From Planctomycetota bacterium (lineage in GTDB: Bacteria; Planctomycetota; UBA1135; UBA2386), in NCBI GenBank assembly GCA_019636245.1, contig JAHBXX010000019.1, positions 17,435 to 81,434 of the forward strand: a stretch of DNA of 64,000 nucleotides, written 5' to 3'. Position 1 is the first letter of the stretch. Each line of letters starts with the position of its first letter. The position numbers were made by a program, and so were the translations under genes. The notes beneath the pieces are model-generated. The model was not told the DNA's origin. It ran no database searches and saw only the letters and a program-made list of their open reading frames with translations. Below are positions 49,976-58,138 of the stretch, in pieces.

Positions 49976-51982
49976 ATGAAGTCCGCCGCCGCCGCGCCCG
50001 CGCCGCCCTCGCCGCGCCGTCCGCCGTCGGCCGGGGCGCCGCCTTCGGCGCCGGCCGGCCGGCCGGCGCCGGCGCTCGTGAGGCTGCCGATCGTGCTGAT
50101 CGCGGCGCTGCTGGCGTGCCTGCTGCTGCCGCGCGTGCGCGACAACACGAACCTGTTCGCGGCGTTCGCCGGCGCCGCGGCGGGGCTGCTGGCGTGGCAG
50201 GTCGTGCTCTGGCTGCGGGCTCGCCGCAGCGGCCGCGCGCTCGCCGTCGAGTACCTGCCGCCGGTGCGCCAGCACTACATCCAGGCCTGCGTGCAGCTGT
50301 GCCTCTACGCCTACTGGGGCTACTGGTGGGTGCAGCCCGACGGCGGTCGGCCGATCTACGCGCAGGCGCCGCTGGTGCTGGCGCAGATCGCGTTCCTGTA
50401 CGCGTTCGACGCGCTGTTCGCGTGGTCGCGCGGCCGCGTCTGGCGGCTGGCGTCCGGACCGCTGCCGATCGTGCTGAGCACGAACCTGTTCATCTGGTTC
50501 CGCGACGACTGGTTCGTCTGGCAGTTCGCGATGATCACAGTCGGGCTGCTGGGCAAGGAGTTCGTGCGCTGGCAGAAGGAAGGCCGCCGCACGCACGTCT
50601 TCAACCCATCGGGCTTCGGGCTCGCGGTGGCCGCCACGGTGCTGATCGCGACCGGCAGCGTCGACCTGACCTGGGCGAAGCCGCTGGCGACGACGATCGA
50701 CAACCCGCCGCAGATCTTCCTGTTCCTGTTCGGCCTCGGCCTCGTCGTGCAGCACTTCTTCGCCGTCACGCTGATGACGTTCGCGGCGGCGGCGACCATG
50801 GTGGCGATCAACTTGGGCTACACGCAGGCCACCGGCGTCTACCTGTTCGGCAGCACGAACCTGCCGGCGGCGGCGTTCCTCGGCCTGCACCTGCTGATGA
50901 CCGATCCGTCGACGTCGCCGCGCAGCAACCTGGGCCGGGCGGTCTTCGGCGCCGGCTACGGCCTCGGCTACGTGCTGGTGTTCCAGCTGCTCGGCGCGAT
51001 CGGCGCGCCGGAGCTGTTCGCGAAGCTCTACCCGGTGCCGATCCTGAACCTCTGCGTGCAGCGGCTCGACGGGCTGGCGCGCCGCGGTCTCACCGGCCGG
51101 CTGAACGCGCGCTGGGAGCAGGCGCTGCCGCCGCGAACGCTGAACGCGCTGCACATGGCGCTCTGGGCCGCCCTGTTCTTCGCCCTGTGGGGCACCGGCT
51201 ACGTCGGCGGCCGCGACCATCCCGGCGACTCGATCGCCTTCTGGAAGCAGGCGGTCGCCGCCGGCAAGCCGGAGGCGGCGCGCAAGCTGGTGATGGTCGC
51301 CGGCTCGCAGGCGGTGGCGCGGCAGTCGCCGGACGCGCTCAACGAGCTCGGCATCCTGACCATCGGAGGCGAGATCGAGCACGCCGACGCGCGCACCGAA
51401 CTCAAGTCGGCGGCGAACTGGTGGGCGCAGGCCGCCGAGCGCGGCAGCCTGGAGGCGTGCGAGAACCTGGTGGCGACCTACCTGTTCCTCGGCGCCTACC
51501 GGTCCGACCAGGAACTCGCCGCCGCCAACCAGGCGGTGCAGCGCGCCGCCCAGCAGGGCCGCGCCCGCAGCTGCTTCCTGCTCGGCTTCGCGCACGAGGT
51601 GGGCAAGGGCCTGCCGCCGGACGCCGGCCGCGCGCTGGCGTTCTACCGCCGGGCCGGCGACGGCGACGTGCCGGCGCAGAAGGGCATCGCCCGGCTGGCG
51701 CTGCGGCCGGGCGGGGCCTCGATCGACCTCGCGCGCGCCGTGCCGGCGCTGGAGCGAGCGGCCACCGCGGGCGACGGCGAGAGCGCCTGGCTGCTGGCCC
51801 ACCTGCATGCCGCCGGGCGGGGTCTGCCGCGCGACGAGGCGCAGGCGGCGGCGTGGCGCCAGCGTGCGGTGGCGCTCGGCTGGCCTCCCGCCCAGGCGGC
51901 GCCCACCGGCGACCTGCCGCCGTTCGCAGTCCCCGAGCGGCGCCTGCTGGCGCCGCCGTGGGCGACGGCGTTCCCGCTCTGA
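49976..51982 (+). CDS. RnfD/NqrB-like membrane domain fused to Sel1/TPR-like repeats
   Basis: 668 residues. A Pro/Ala-rich N-terminus is followed by about ten transmembrane helices (45-420). The conserved VFNPSGFGLAVAATVL and FLGLHLLMTDPSTSPRSNLGR segments are typical of the NQR2/RnfD/RnfE family. The SGAT-type threonine flavinylation motif of true RnfD/NqrB is not visible. After a last helix (MALWAALFFALWGTGYV), the C-terminal 240 residues contain Sel1-like repeats (FWKQAVAAGKPEAARKL; AANWWAQAAERGSLEACENL; ALAFYRRAGDGDVPAQKGIA; AWLLAHLHAAGRGLPRDEAQ). No other rnf or nqr gene is nearby. Perhaps an electron-transfer or transport scaffold; the function is unproven. Confidence 0.8.
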   Translation: MKSAAAAPAPPSPRRPPSAGAPPSAPAGRPAPALVRLPIVLIAALLACLLLPRVRDNTNLFAAFAGAAAGLLAWQVVLWLRARRSGRALAVEYLPPVRQHYIQACVQLCLYAYWGYWWVQPDGGRPIYAQAPLVLAQIAFLYAFDALFAWSRGRVWRLASGPLPIVLSTNLFIWFRDDWFVWQFAMITVGLLGKEFVRWQKEGRRTHVFNPSGFGLAVAATVLIATGSVDLTWAKPLATTIDNPPQIFLFLFGLGLVVQHFFAVTLMTFAAAATMVAINLGYTQATGVYLFGSTNLPAAAFLGLHLLMTDPSTSPRSNLGRAVFGAGYGLGYVLVFQLLGAIGAPELFAKLYPVPILNLCVQRLDGLARRGLTGRLNARWEQALPPRTLNALHMALWAALFFALWGTGYVGGRDHPGDSIAFWKQAVAAGKPEAARKLVMVAGSQAVARQSPDALNELGILTIGGEIEHADARTELKSAANWWAQAAERGSLEACENLVATYLFLGAYRSDQELAAANQAVQRAAQQGRARSCFLLGFAHEVGKGLPPDAGRALAFYRRAGDGDVPAQKGIARLALRPGGASIDLARAVPALERAATAGDGESAWLLAHLHAAGRGLPRDEAQAAAWRQRAVALGWPPAQAAPTGDLPPFAVPERRLLAPPWATAFPL

Positions 51983-52052
51983 CCGCAGCGCCGCGGGCAC
52001 GCCGTCGCGAATCCGCAGCGGCCCGCGCGCGCGGTGCAGTATTCCTCGCGGC

Positions 52053-53144
52053 ATGGACGACCCAACGCCCTCGCGGGACCTGGCGCGAACGGTCTTCGCC
52101 GTGCTCTTCCTCGGCCTGCTGCTGGTCGGATCGCTGTGGGTCCTCGCCCCGTTCCTGCCGGCCGTCAGCTGGGCGGCGCTGCTCGTGATCGCCACCTGGC
52201 CGGTGCTGCGGCGGCTGCAGACCTGGTTCGGCGGCCGGCGCGGACCGGCGGTGGCGGTCATGCTGATGGTGCTGCTGCTCGCCTTCCTGCTGCCCGTGGG
52301 CCTCGCGATCGCGGTGCTCGTCGAGCGCGCTCCGGCGATCGCCGCCTGGCTCAAGGCGCTGCCCGAGCAGACGCTGCCGCCGCCGCCGGAGTGGCTCGCC
52401 AACGTGCCGCTGGTCGGTGCACGCGCCTTCGCCGGCTGGGCCGAACTGGCCGCCGAAGGGGCGGCCGGGCTGCGCGCGCGCGTCGCGCCCTACGCCGACG
52501 ACCTCGCCGCCTGGCTCGTGACCCAGGTCGGCGGCGCCGGGCTCCTGTTCGTGCACTTCCTGCTGACCCTGCTGCTGGCCGGCGTGTTCTACGCCCGCGG
52601 CGAGTCGTTCGCGGGCTATGTGCGCGGCTTCGTGCGGCGCCTCGCCGGCGAGCGCGGCGACCGCGCCGCGGTGCTCGCGGCCCAGGCGACGCGCGCGGTC
52701 GCGCTCGGCATCGTCGTCACCGCCGTGGTGCAGGCGGCGCTCGGCGGCCTGGGCCTCGCCCTAGCCGGCGTGCCGGCGTCGGGCCTGCTGACCGCGGTCC
52801 TGCTGCTCGCCTCGGTGGCGCAGATCGGCGCCGCACCGGTGCTGGTGCTGGCCTCGGTCTGGCTGTTCGCGAACGACCGGCCCGGCTGGGGCATCGCCAT
52901 GCTCGCCTGGGCGGTGCTCGTGGGCAGCATCGACAACGTCGTGCGACCGCTGCTGATCAAGAAGGGCGTCGACCTGCCGCTGCTGCTGGTGTTCTTCGGC
53001 GTGGTCGGCGGCCTGCTCGCGTTCGGGGTTCGCGGGCTGTTCCTCGGTCCGGTGGTGCTGGCCGTGTCGCACACGCTGCTCGCGGCCTGGATCCGCGAGG
53101 GCGGCGACGAGACGCGATCCCTCGTCGCGCCGACGCAGCTCTAG
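52053..53144 (+). CDS. AI-2E/PerM family membrane transporter
   Basis: 363 residues with about eight helices in the family layout: N-terminal pair (TVFAVLFLGLLLVGSLWVL and PAVAVMLMVLLLAFLLPVG), a long extramembrane segment, then the C-terminal group. The latter includes ASVAQIGAAPVLVLA, GSIDNVVRPLLIKKG and the closing GVVGGLLAFGVRGLFLGPV. The DNVVRPLLIKKG-type motif is the hallmark of the family (TqsA/YdiK/PerM). Some members export the AI-2 signal, others are Na+/H+ antiporters; no evidence separates these here. TATTCC lies 7 nt before the ATG. Confidence 0.9.
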   Translation: MDDPTPSRDLARTVFAVLFLGLLLVGSLWVLAPFLPAVSWAALLVIATWPVLRRLQTWFGGRRGPAVAVMLMVLLLAFLLPVGLAIAVLVERAPAIAAWLKALPEQTLPPPPEWLANVPLVGARAFAGWAELAAEGAAGLRARVAPYADDLAAWLVTQVGGAGLLFVHFLLTLLLAGVFYARGESFAGYVRGFVRRLAGERGDRAAVLAAQATRAVALGIVVTAVVQAALGGLGLALAGVPASGLLTAVLLLASVAQIGAAPVLVLASVWLFANDRPGWGIAMLAWAVLVGSIDNVVRPLLIKKGVDLPLLLVFFGVVGGLLAFGVRGLFLGPVVLAVSHTLLAAWIREGGDETRSLVAPTQL

Positions 53145-53147
53145 CCG

Positions 53148-53975
53148 CTAGTAGAGCTGCGAGAAGGAGAGGGTGAACTGCCACGCCTCGAGGTCGAGGT
53201 CGCCGTCGCTGCCGAGGTCGAGCTTCGCGTCCGACCAGCGCGCGCCGATGCCGATCATCGTGCCGCCGCCGAGCACGAGCTCGATGCCGGTGCGCGCATA
53301 CCAGCCGAGCCCGAAGCCGCTGTTGCTGGTGTCGTCGAACGGCGTGGAGTCCTCGTAACGACCCCAGAGCATCATCGGGCCCGCCGACGCATAGAGGCGC
53401 CAGCGGTCGCCGAGGAACATGCTGGCGAACGGACCGCCGTAGAGGTCGAACAGGTAGAGGTCGACGTCGACCGCGACGGCGGCGCCGCCGCCGCCCACCA
53501 CGACCGCCCCGCCGTCGGATCGCCAGCCGAAGCCCAGCAGCGCCTCGAGGCCGTACTGGATCTCGTCGCCGCCGAGCTTCCACTGCGCGCCGCCGCCGAT
53601 CGTCGGCATCTGCGACAGACCGTCGCTGGAACCGTCGACGGTCGGCCGGCCCCCGCCGGTGCGCCGCACGGTCTCGTAGAGGTTCGCGCCGAAGTAGCCC
53701 TGCATCAGCGGCTGGCCGAGGCGCCACTGCGGCGGGACCGGCGCCGGCTGGGCCAGGGCTTCGGCGGCCGGAGCCACCGGCGCCGCCCATGCCGGCGGCA
53801 CGGCCTCGAGGGCGCGCGGCCCCGGCGCGGCAGTCTTCGGCGCGACCGCGACCTCGCCGTCGTGGTCGGAAGCCGGCCTCGTCGCACCGTAGCCAGTTCG
53901 AGCGGAGGGTGGGATCGTCGAGCACGCACCGATGGCGGCGCAGACGGCGATCACGAAGGGAGCGTGGTGTCGCAT
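53148..53975 (-). CDS. Outer-membrane beta-barrel lipoprotein of unknown function
   Basis: 275 residues. Lipobox IGAC at the end of signal MRHHAPFVIAVCAAIGAC. A Pro/Ala-rich linker (about 20-95) is followed by a small beta-barrel with alternating hydrophobic strands (GYFGANLYETV, GGGAQWKLGGDEIQYGLEAL, VDVDLYLFDLYGGPFASMFL, WRLYASAGPMMLWGRY, WYARTGIELVL) ending FTLSFSQLY with a terminal aromatic. This matches the OmpA-like/outer-membrane beta-barrel superfamily. TAGACT occurs 17 nt before the ATG. Converges with the AI-2E gene (3 bp apart) and diverges from the next gene. No partner suggests a function. Confidence 0.78.
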   Translation of the reverse strand: MRHHAPFVIAVCAAIGACSTIPPSARTGYGATRPASDHDGEVAVAPKTAAPGPRALEAVPPAWAAPVAPAAEALAQPAPVPPQWRLGQPLMQGYFGANLYETVRRTGGGRPTVDGSSDGLSQMPTIGGGAQWKLGGDEIQYGLEALLGFGWRSDGGAVVVGGGGAAVAVDVDLYLFDLYGGPFASMFLGDRWRLYASAGPMMLWGRYEDSTPFDDTSNSGFGLGWYARTGIELVLGGGTMIGIGARWSDAKLDLGSDGDLDLEAWQFTLSFSQLY

Positions 53976-54153
53976 GGCGGTTGGTGGGCCGGAGTCTACG
54001 GCCGGGGCCCATCCGCGCGCACGGGACGTGCGCGGAGCCGTCGTCGAACGGCATCGCCGCGCCGGCGCGTCGCGCGGGGCGCCTGCCCTTGCGCCGCATC
54101 GCCGCCACGGCGATCCTGCTGGGCCCCCACCCACCCGACCGCCGAGGCCTTCG

Positions 54154-55209
54154 ATGCTGCATGCGTTCCTGACCGCGTTGCTCGCCCTGCTGCCGCCGCA
54201 GGATCCCAAGACCCTGACCCTGACCTACCAGAACGGGGAACTCGTCACCGCGCAGGTGCTCGGCCTGCAGGACGACGCCGTGACGCTGCGCGTCATGGTG
54301 CTCGGCGGCCAGATGCAGGTGAAGCGCAAGCTCGCCGACTTCACGCCGGCGTCGGTGTTCGCGATCGAGCTGGAGGCCCGGCGCCCGGAGGGCTACGAGC
54401 AGCACTTCGCGATGGCGCAGCGGGCCGCCGAGCTGGGTCTGGTCGGCCTGGCCGGCCAGCAGGCGCGGCTGGCGGTCGAGGCCTGCGGCGACGGCGGCGA
54501 CGGCCAGGCCAAGCGCGCCGAGGTGCGCAAGTGGGCCGCCGACGCCGTCGAGCGCCTGCTCACCGCGGCGATCGGCGAGAGCCGGCTGGCCGACGCGAAC
54601 CACTACCTGAAGATCCTGTCGACGCGCCTGGCCGACCAGCGCACCGAGGAGCAGCTCGACGCCCTGGCGGGCATGGTCGAGGCGCTGGAGAACCAGCAGA
54701 TCGAGAAGCGCCAGCAGGCGCGGCAGTCGCGGCTCGAGGCCAAGGCCCGCGCCGAGATCGAGCGCAAGATGAAGCCGATCCAGAAGCACCTGGCCGACGG
54801 CGACAAGAGCCTGCGCGAGGCCATCCGCCGGTCGAACACCACGGTCGCCGCCGCCAACCTCTGCGAGAAGGCGATCGACCACTACCGGACGGCGTTCCGC
54901 GCCCTGCAGGCCCTGGTCGAGAAGCACCCCGACGACGCCGACCTGGCCCGCGACGCCGAGGCGCTCGGCACCCACCTGCACGACCACGCCATCCGCGCGG
55001 CGCTGCAGGCGGCGAACATGCTGACCGTGCAGAGCAACTACAAGGGCGCCATGGAGTGGGCCAACCGGGTGCTCGCCTTCGAACCCGACAACGCCGAGGC
55101 GAAGGAGATGGTGCGCACGATCCAGATCGCCCAGGCGGCCGCCAGCAGCCAGTGGGGCTGGGGCTGGCAGGTCGGCGGCGGGTTGTCGCCGCAGCCACGC
55201 AAGAACTGA
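54154..55209 (+). CDS. Helical-repeat protein of unknown function, exported or membrane-associated
   Basis: 351 residues. A short hydrophobic N-terminus (MLHAFLTALLALLPPQ) could be a signal peptide. Residues 17-75 are beta-rich (LTLTYQNGELVTAQVLGLQD) and resemble small SH3-like/LSm-type beta domains. Then come long charged helices (KRQQARQSRLEAKARAEIER) and TPR-like segments, the last being ANMLTVQSNYKGAMEWANRV with FEPDNAEAKEM. The tail is Trp/Gly-rich (SQWGWGWQVGGGLS). No family is recognised. Followed 81 bp later by a strong GC hairpin that may end its transcript. Confidence 0.75.
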   Translation: MLHAFLTALLALLPPQDPKTLTLTYQNGELVTAQVLGLQDDAVTLRVMVLGGQMQVKRKLADFTPASVFAIELEARRPEGYEQHFAMAQRAAELGLVGLAGQQARLAVEACGDGGDGQAKRAEVRKWAADAVERLLTAAIGESRLADANHYLKILSTRLADQRTEEQLDALAGMVEALENQQIEKRQQARQSRLEAKARAEIERKMKPIQKHLADGDKSLREAIRRSNTTVAAANLCEKAIDHYRTAFRALQALVEKHPDDADLARDAEALGTHLHDHAIRAALQAANMLTVQSNYKGAMEWANRVLAFEPDNAEAKEMVRTIQIAQAAASSQWGWGWQVGGGLSPQPRKN

Positions 55210-55290
55210 GCCGGGGCGCCGGCCCGGTCGGCGACGAGCCCTGGCCCCAACGCCTGCCCGGCGTGGGTCGGCCGGGATCGGGTTGGGCTC

Positions 55291-55319
55291 CGCGCGGCGG
55301 GTTAGGGGTGCGCCGCGCG
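55291..55319 (+). terminator. GC-rich hairpin, possible terminator upstream of the RND operon
   Basis: CGCGCGGCG (55291-55299) pairs perfectly with CGCCGCGCG (55311-55319) over 9 bp with an 11-nt loop containing GTTAGGGG. It lies 81 bp past the end of the helical-repeat gene and 115 bp before the efflux operon. No T-run follows, so intrinsic termination is uncertain. Confidence 0.35.
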
Positions 55320-55434
55320 CGGCGCCGAGGATCCGCCCTTGGGCGCAGTCGAATTCGTTGGCCGCTTCCCTAGCATTCGCCGCCTATCCGTCGCCCCGAC
55401 CGGCGACCCCCTCGCCGGGCTCGCCCCCTCGCCC

Positions 55435-56940
55435 ATGGCGCCCGATCCCTCGCTCCCGCTCCGTACCGGGCGCCGCACCGCGCCCGCTCTCGCCACAGCC
55501 TGCCTGCCCCTGCTGCTCGGTGCCTGCGGACTCGGCCGCTGGCTCGAGAACGGCTTCAAGGTCGGCCCCGAGTATGCGCAGCCGGGCGCCGAAGTGGCCG
55601 ACGAGTGGATCGACTACCAGGAGCCCGGCCTCGTGCGCGACGAAGCCGACCTCAGCCAGTGGTGGCAGGTGTTCGAGGATCCGGTGCTGGCGCGGCTGAT
55701 CGCCGAGGCGCGGCAGCAGAACCTCGGCCTGCAGGCGTCGCTGGCGCGCGTCGCCGAAGTCGCCGCGCGGCTCGGCATCGCCAAGGGCGAGTTCTGGCCG
55801 CAGTCACAGGCGATCGAGGGCGCGTTCTCGCGCAACAAGTTCAGCGGCGCCGGCAACTTCCCGATCGCCGACCAGTGGGCGAGCTCGTGGTCGCTCGGCG
55901 TTTCGATCGGCTGGGAGCTGGACCTGTGGGGTCGCTACCGGCGCTCGATCGAGGCCGCCGAGGCCGACCTGCAGGCGACGCAGGCCGACTACGACGACGC
56001 CGTCGTGCTGCTGCTCGGCGAGGTGGCCGCCACCTACATGCGCTACCGCACCTTCCAGGAGCGCCTCGCCGCCGCCCAGCGCAACACGGCGATCCAGCAG
56101 GCCAACTACGAACTGGCGGTGCTGCGCCGCGACGCCGGCGCGGTGTCCGACCGCGACGTCGAACAGGCCAAGCAGGTGCTCGAGCAGACGCGGGCGCGCA
56201 TCCCCGTGCTCGAGCTCGGCCTGCGCGAGGCCAACAACGCGTTGTGCGTGCTGCGCGGCGCGCCGGTGCGCGACCTCGCCGACGAGCTCGGGCGCGAGGG
56301 CACGATCCCGACCCTGCCGGCGCAGGTGGCGATCGGCGTGCCGGCGGACCTCCTGCGCCGGCGGCCCGACATCCGCAGCGCCGAACGCCAGCTGGCGGCG
56401 CAGAGCGCGCGCATCGGCGTCGCCGAATCCGACCTCTTCCCGCACCTGTCGCTGTTCGGCGGTCTCGGCGTCGAGGCGGCGGCCAGCGGCGACCTGTTCG
56501 ACACGCCGACCAGCCTGGTCGGCTTCATCGGCCCGAGCTTCCGCTGGGACGTGCTCAACTACGGCCGCTTCGAGAACAACATCGAGGCCCAGCAGCAGCG
56601 CTTCGAGCAGCTGATCCAGCGCTACCGCGCCGCCGTGCTGCAGGCCGACCGCGAGGCCGAGGACTCGATCGCCGCCTTCCTGTTCTCGCAGCGGGCCGCC
56701 GCGTCGCTGCAACAGAGCCGCGACGCCGCCGACCGCGCGCTGCAGATCACGCTCGACCAGTACCGCGAGGGCGCCGTCGACTTCACCGCGGTGTTCCTGT
56801 TCGCCGGCACGCTGGCCGACCAGGACGATGCGCTCGCCAGCGCCCGCGGCTCGATCGCCCTCGGCCTCGTCGCCCTCTACCGCAGCCTCGGCGGCGGCTG
56901 GCAGCTGCCGGTCGCACCCGCCGGGACGACCGCCCCGTGA
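55435..56940 (+). CDS. RND efflux outer-membrane factor lipoprotein (NodT/OprM family)
   Basis: TolC-like exit duct, 501 residues. Lipobox LLGAC after MAPDPSLPLRTGRRTAPALA. Family motifs: VGPEYAQPGAEV near the N-terminus, QSQAIEGAFSRNKF, WELDLWGRYRRSIEAAEADL, the loop GVPADLLRRRPDIRSAERQL, and the second repeat FRWDVLNYGRFENNIEAQQQ with YREGAVDFTAVFLF. It is the first gene of a three-gene tripartite pump; the MFP gene starts only 14 bp after its stop (or at an overlapping GTG). TAGCAT at 55371-55376 could be the operon -10, giving a leader of about 50 nt. Confidence 0.94.
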   Translation: MAPDPSLPLRTGRRTAPALATACLPLLLGACGLGRWLENGFKVGPEYAQPGAEVADEWIDYQEPGLVRDEADLSQWWQVFEDPVLARLIAEARQQNLGLQASLARVAEVAARLGIAKGEFWPQSQAIEGAFSRNKFSGAGNFPIADQWASSWSLGVSIGWELDLWGRYRRSIEAAEADLQATQADYDDAVVLLLGEVAATYMRYRTFQERLAAAQRNTAIQQANYELAVLRRDAGAVSDRDVEQAKQVLEQTRARIPVLELGLREANNALCVLRGAPVRDLADELGREGTIPTLPAQVAIGVPADLLRRRPDIRSAERQLAAQSARIGVAESDLFPHLSLFGGLGVEAAASGDLFDTPTSLVGFIGPSFRWDVLNYGRFENNIEAQQQRFEQLIQRYRAAVLQADREAEDSIAAFLFSQRAAASLQQSRDAADRALQITLDQYREGAVDFTAVFLFAGTLADQDDALASARGSIALGLVALYRSLGGGWQLPVAPAGTTAP

Positions 56941-56954
56941 ACCCCCTTCCGCCC

Positions 56955-58097
56955 ATGAAGATCCTGCTGCCGCTGCCCGTCTGTCTGCTGCTCGCCGGCT
57001 GCCACGAGGCGAAGCCGGCCGCGCCGCCGCCGCCGCCGCCGCGCGTGACCGTCGCCAACGTCGAGATGCGCGAGGTCGTCGACTACGACGAGCACAACGG
57101 CTACCTCGATGCCGCGGCGACCGTAGAGGTGCGCTCGCGCGTGCGCGGCCACCTGCAGAAGGTGCACTTCCGCGACGGGCAGATGGTGAAGAAGGGCGAG
57201 ATGCTGTTCGAGATCGATCCGCGGCCGTTCCAGGCCGACATCGATCGCGCCAGGTCGCTGGTCACGGCCCTCGAGGCGCAGCAGGTGGCGACCGAGAAGG
57301 AGCGCGCGCGCCAGGAGAGCCTGCTCGGCCGCGGCGGCGCCAGCCAGAGCCTGGTCGACAAGCTGACCGCCGACGTCACCGCGCTGGGCGCCCAGATCGC
57401 CGCGCAGCGCACCGAGGTCGAGCGGCTCGAGCTCGACCTCGAGTACTCGCGCATCGCCGCGGCGATCGACGGCCGCATCGGGCGCGCCCTGGTCACCGAG
57501 GGCAACCTCGTCAACGCCGCCGGCGCCGACCACCTGCTGACGACGATCGTGTCGATCGACCCGATGTACCTGTTCTTCACCGTCGACGAGCGGGCGCTGC
57601 AGCGCTACCAGGCCCGGCGGCGCGCCCAGGGAGCCGGACAGCGCGGCGGCAGCGACCTGCGCATCGGCTTCCGCTTCGCGCTCGACACCGACGAGGGCTT
57701 CCCGCGCGAGGCCGTGCTCGACTTCGCCGACGTCAAGATCGACCCCGGCACCGGCACGATCCAGGTGCGCGGCACCGTCGCCAACCCCGGCGGCCAGCTG
57801 GTGCCCGGCTCGCGCGTGCGCGTGCGGCTCGAGACCAGCGACCCGCGCCAGGCGGCGGTGGTGCCCGACCGCGCGATCCTGGCCGATCAGGATCGGCGCT
57901 ACCTGCTGCTGGTCGACGAGCAGAACCAGGTCGCGCGCCGGGACGTCCGCCTCGGCCGCCTGCTCGACGGCGGCCTGCGCGAGGTCACGCCCCGCGACGA
58001 GAAGGCGCCGGCCTTCACGACCAAGGACCGGTTCGTGCTCGAGGGGCTGCTGCGCGCGCGCATCGGCCGCCCGGTCGATCCGACGGCGGCGAAGTGA
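56955..58097 (+). CDS. RND efflux membrane fusion protein (periplasmic adaptor)
   Basis: 380 residues, lipoprotein signal MKILLPLPVCLLLAGC. A Pro-rich stretch is followed by the beta-barrel/lipoyl/hairpin layout: VEVRSRVRGHLQKVHFRDGQ, MLFEIDPRPFQADIDRA, a coiled-coil hairpin with KERARQESLLGRGGASQSLVD, then LEYSRIAAAIDGRIGRALVT and VSIDPMYLFFTVDERAL. It resembles the AcrA/MexA class. GTG 56937 overlaps the nodT-like stop (GTGA) and is an alternative start adding six residues. It is followed 41 bp later by the RND pump. Confidence 0.95.
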   Translation: MKILLPLPVCLLLAGCHEAKPAAPPPPPPRVTVANVEMREVVDYDEHNGYLDAAATVEVRSRVRGHLQKVHFRDGQMVKKGEMLFEIDPRPFQADIDRARSLVTALEAQQVATEKERARQESLLGRGGASQSLVDKLTADVTALGAQIAAQRTEVERLELDLEYSRIAAAIDGRIGRALVTEGNLVNAAGADHLLTTIVSIDPMYLFFTVDERALQRYQARRRAQGAGQRGGSDLRIGFRFALDTDEGFPREAVLDFADVKIDPGTGTIQVRGTVANPGGQLVPGSRVRVRLETSDPRQAAVVPDRAILADQDRRYLLLVDEQNQVARRDVRLGRLLDGGLREVTPRDEKAPAFTTKDRFVLEGLLRARIGRPVDPTAAK

Positions 58098-58138
58098 GCC
58101 GCGGCCCCCGACGCACGCCCTGACCAGGACCCGCGACC

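Noticed and set aside
49976..51982. Part of an Rnf or Nqr complex
   Set aside because: No other rnf/nqr genes nearby, no flavinylation motif seen, and a Sel1 repeat tail not found in RnfD.
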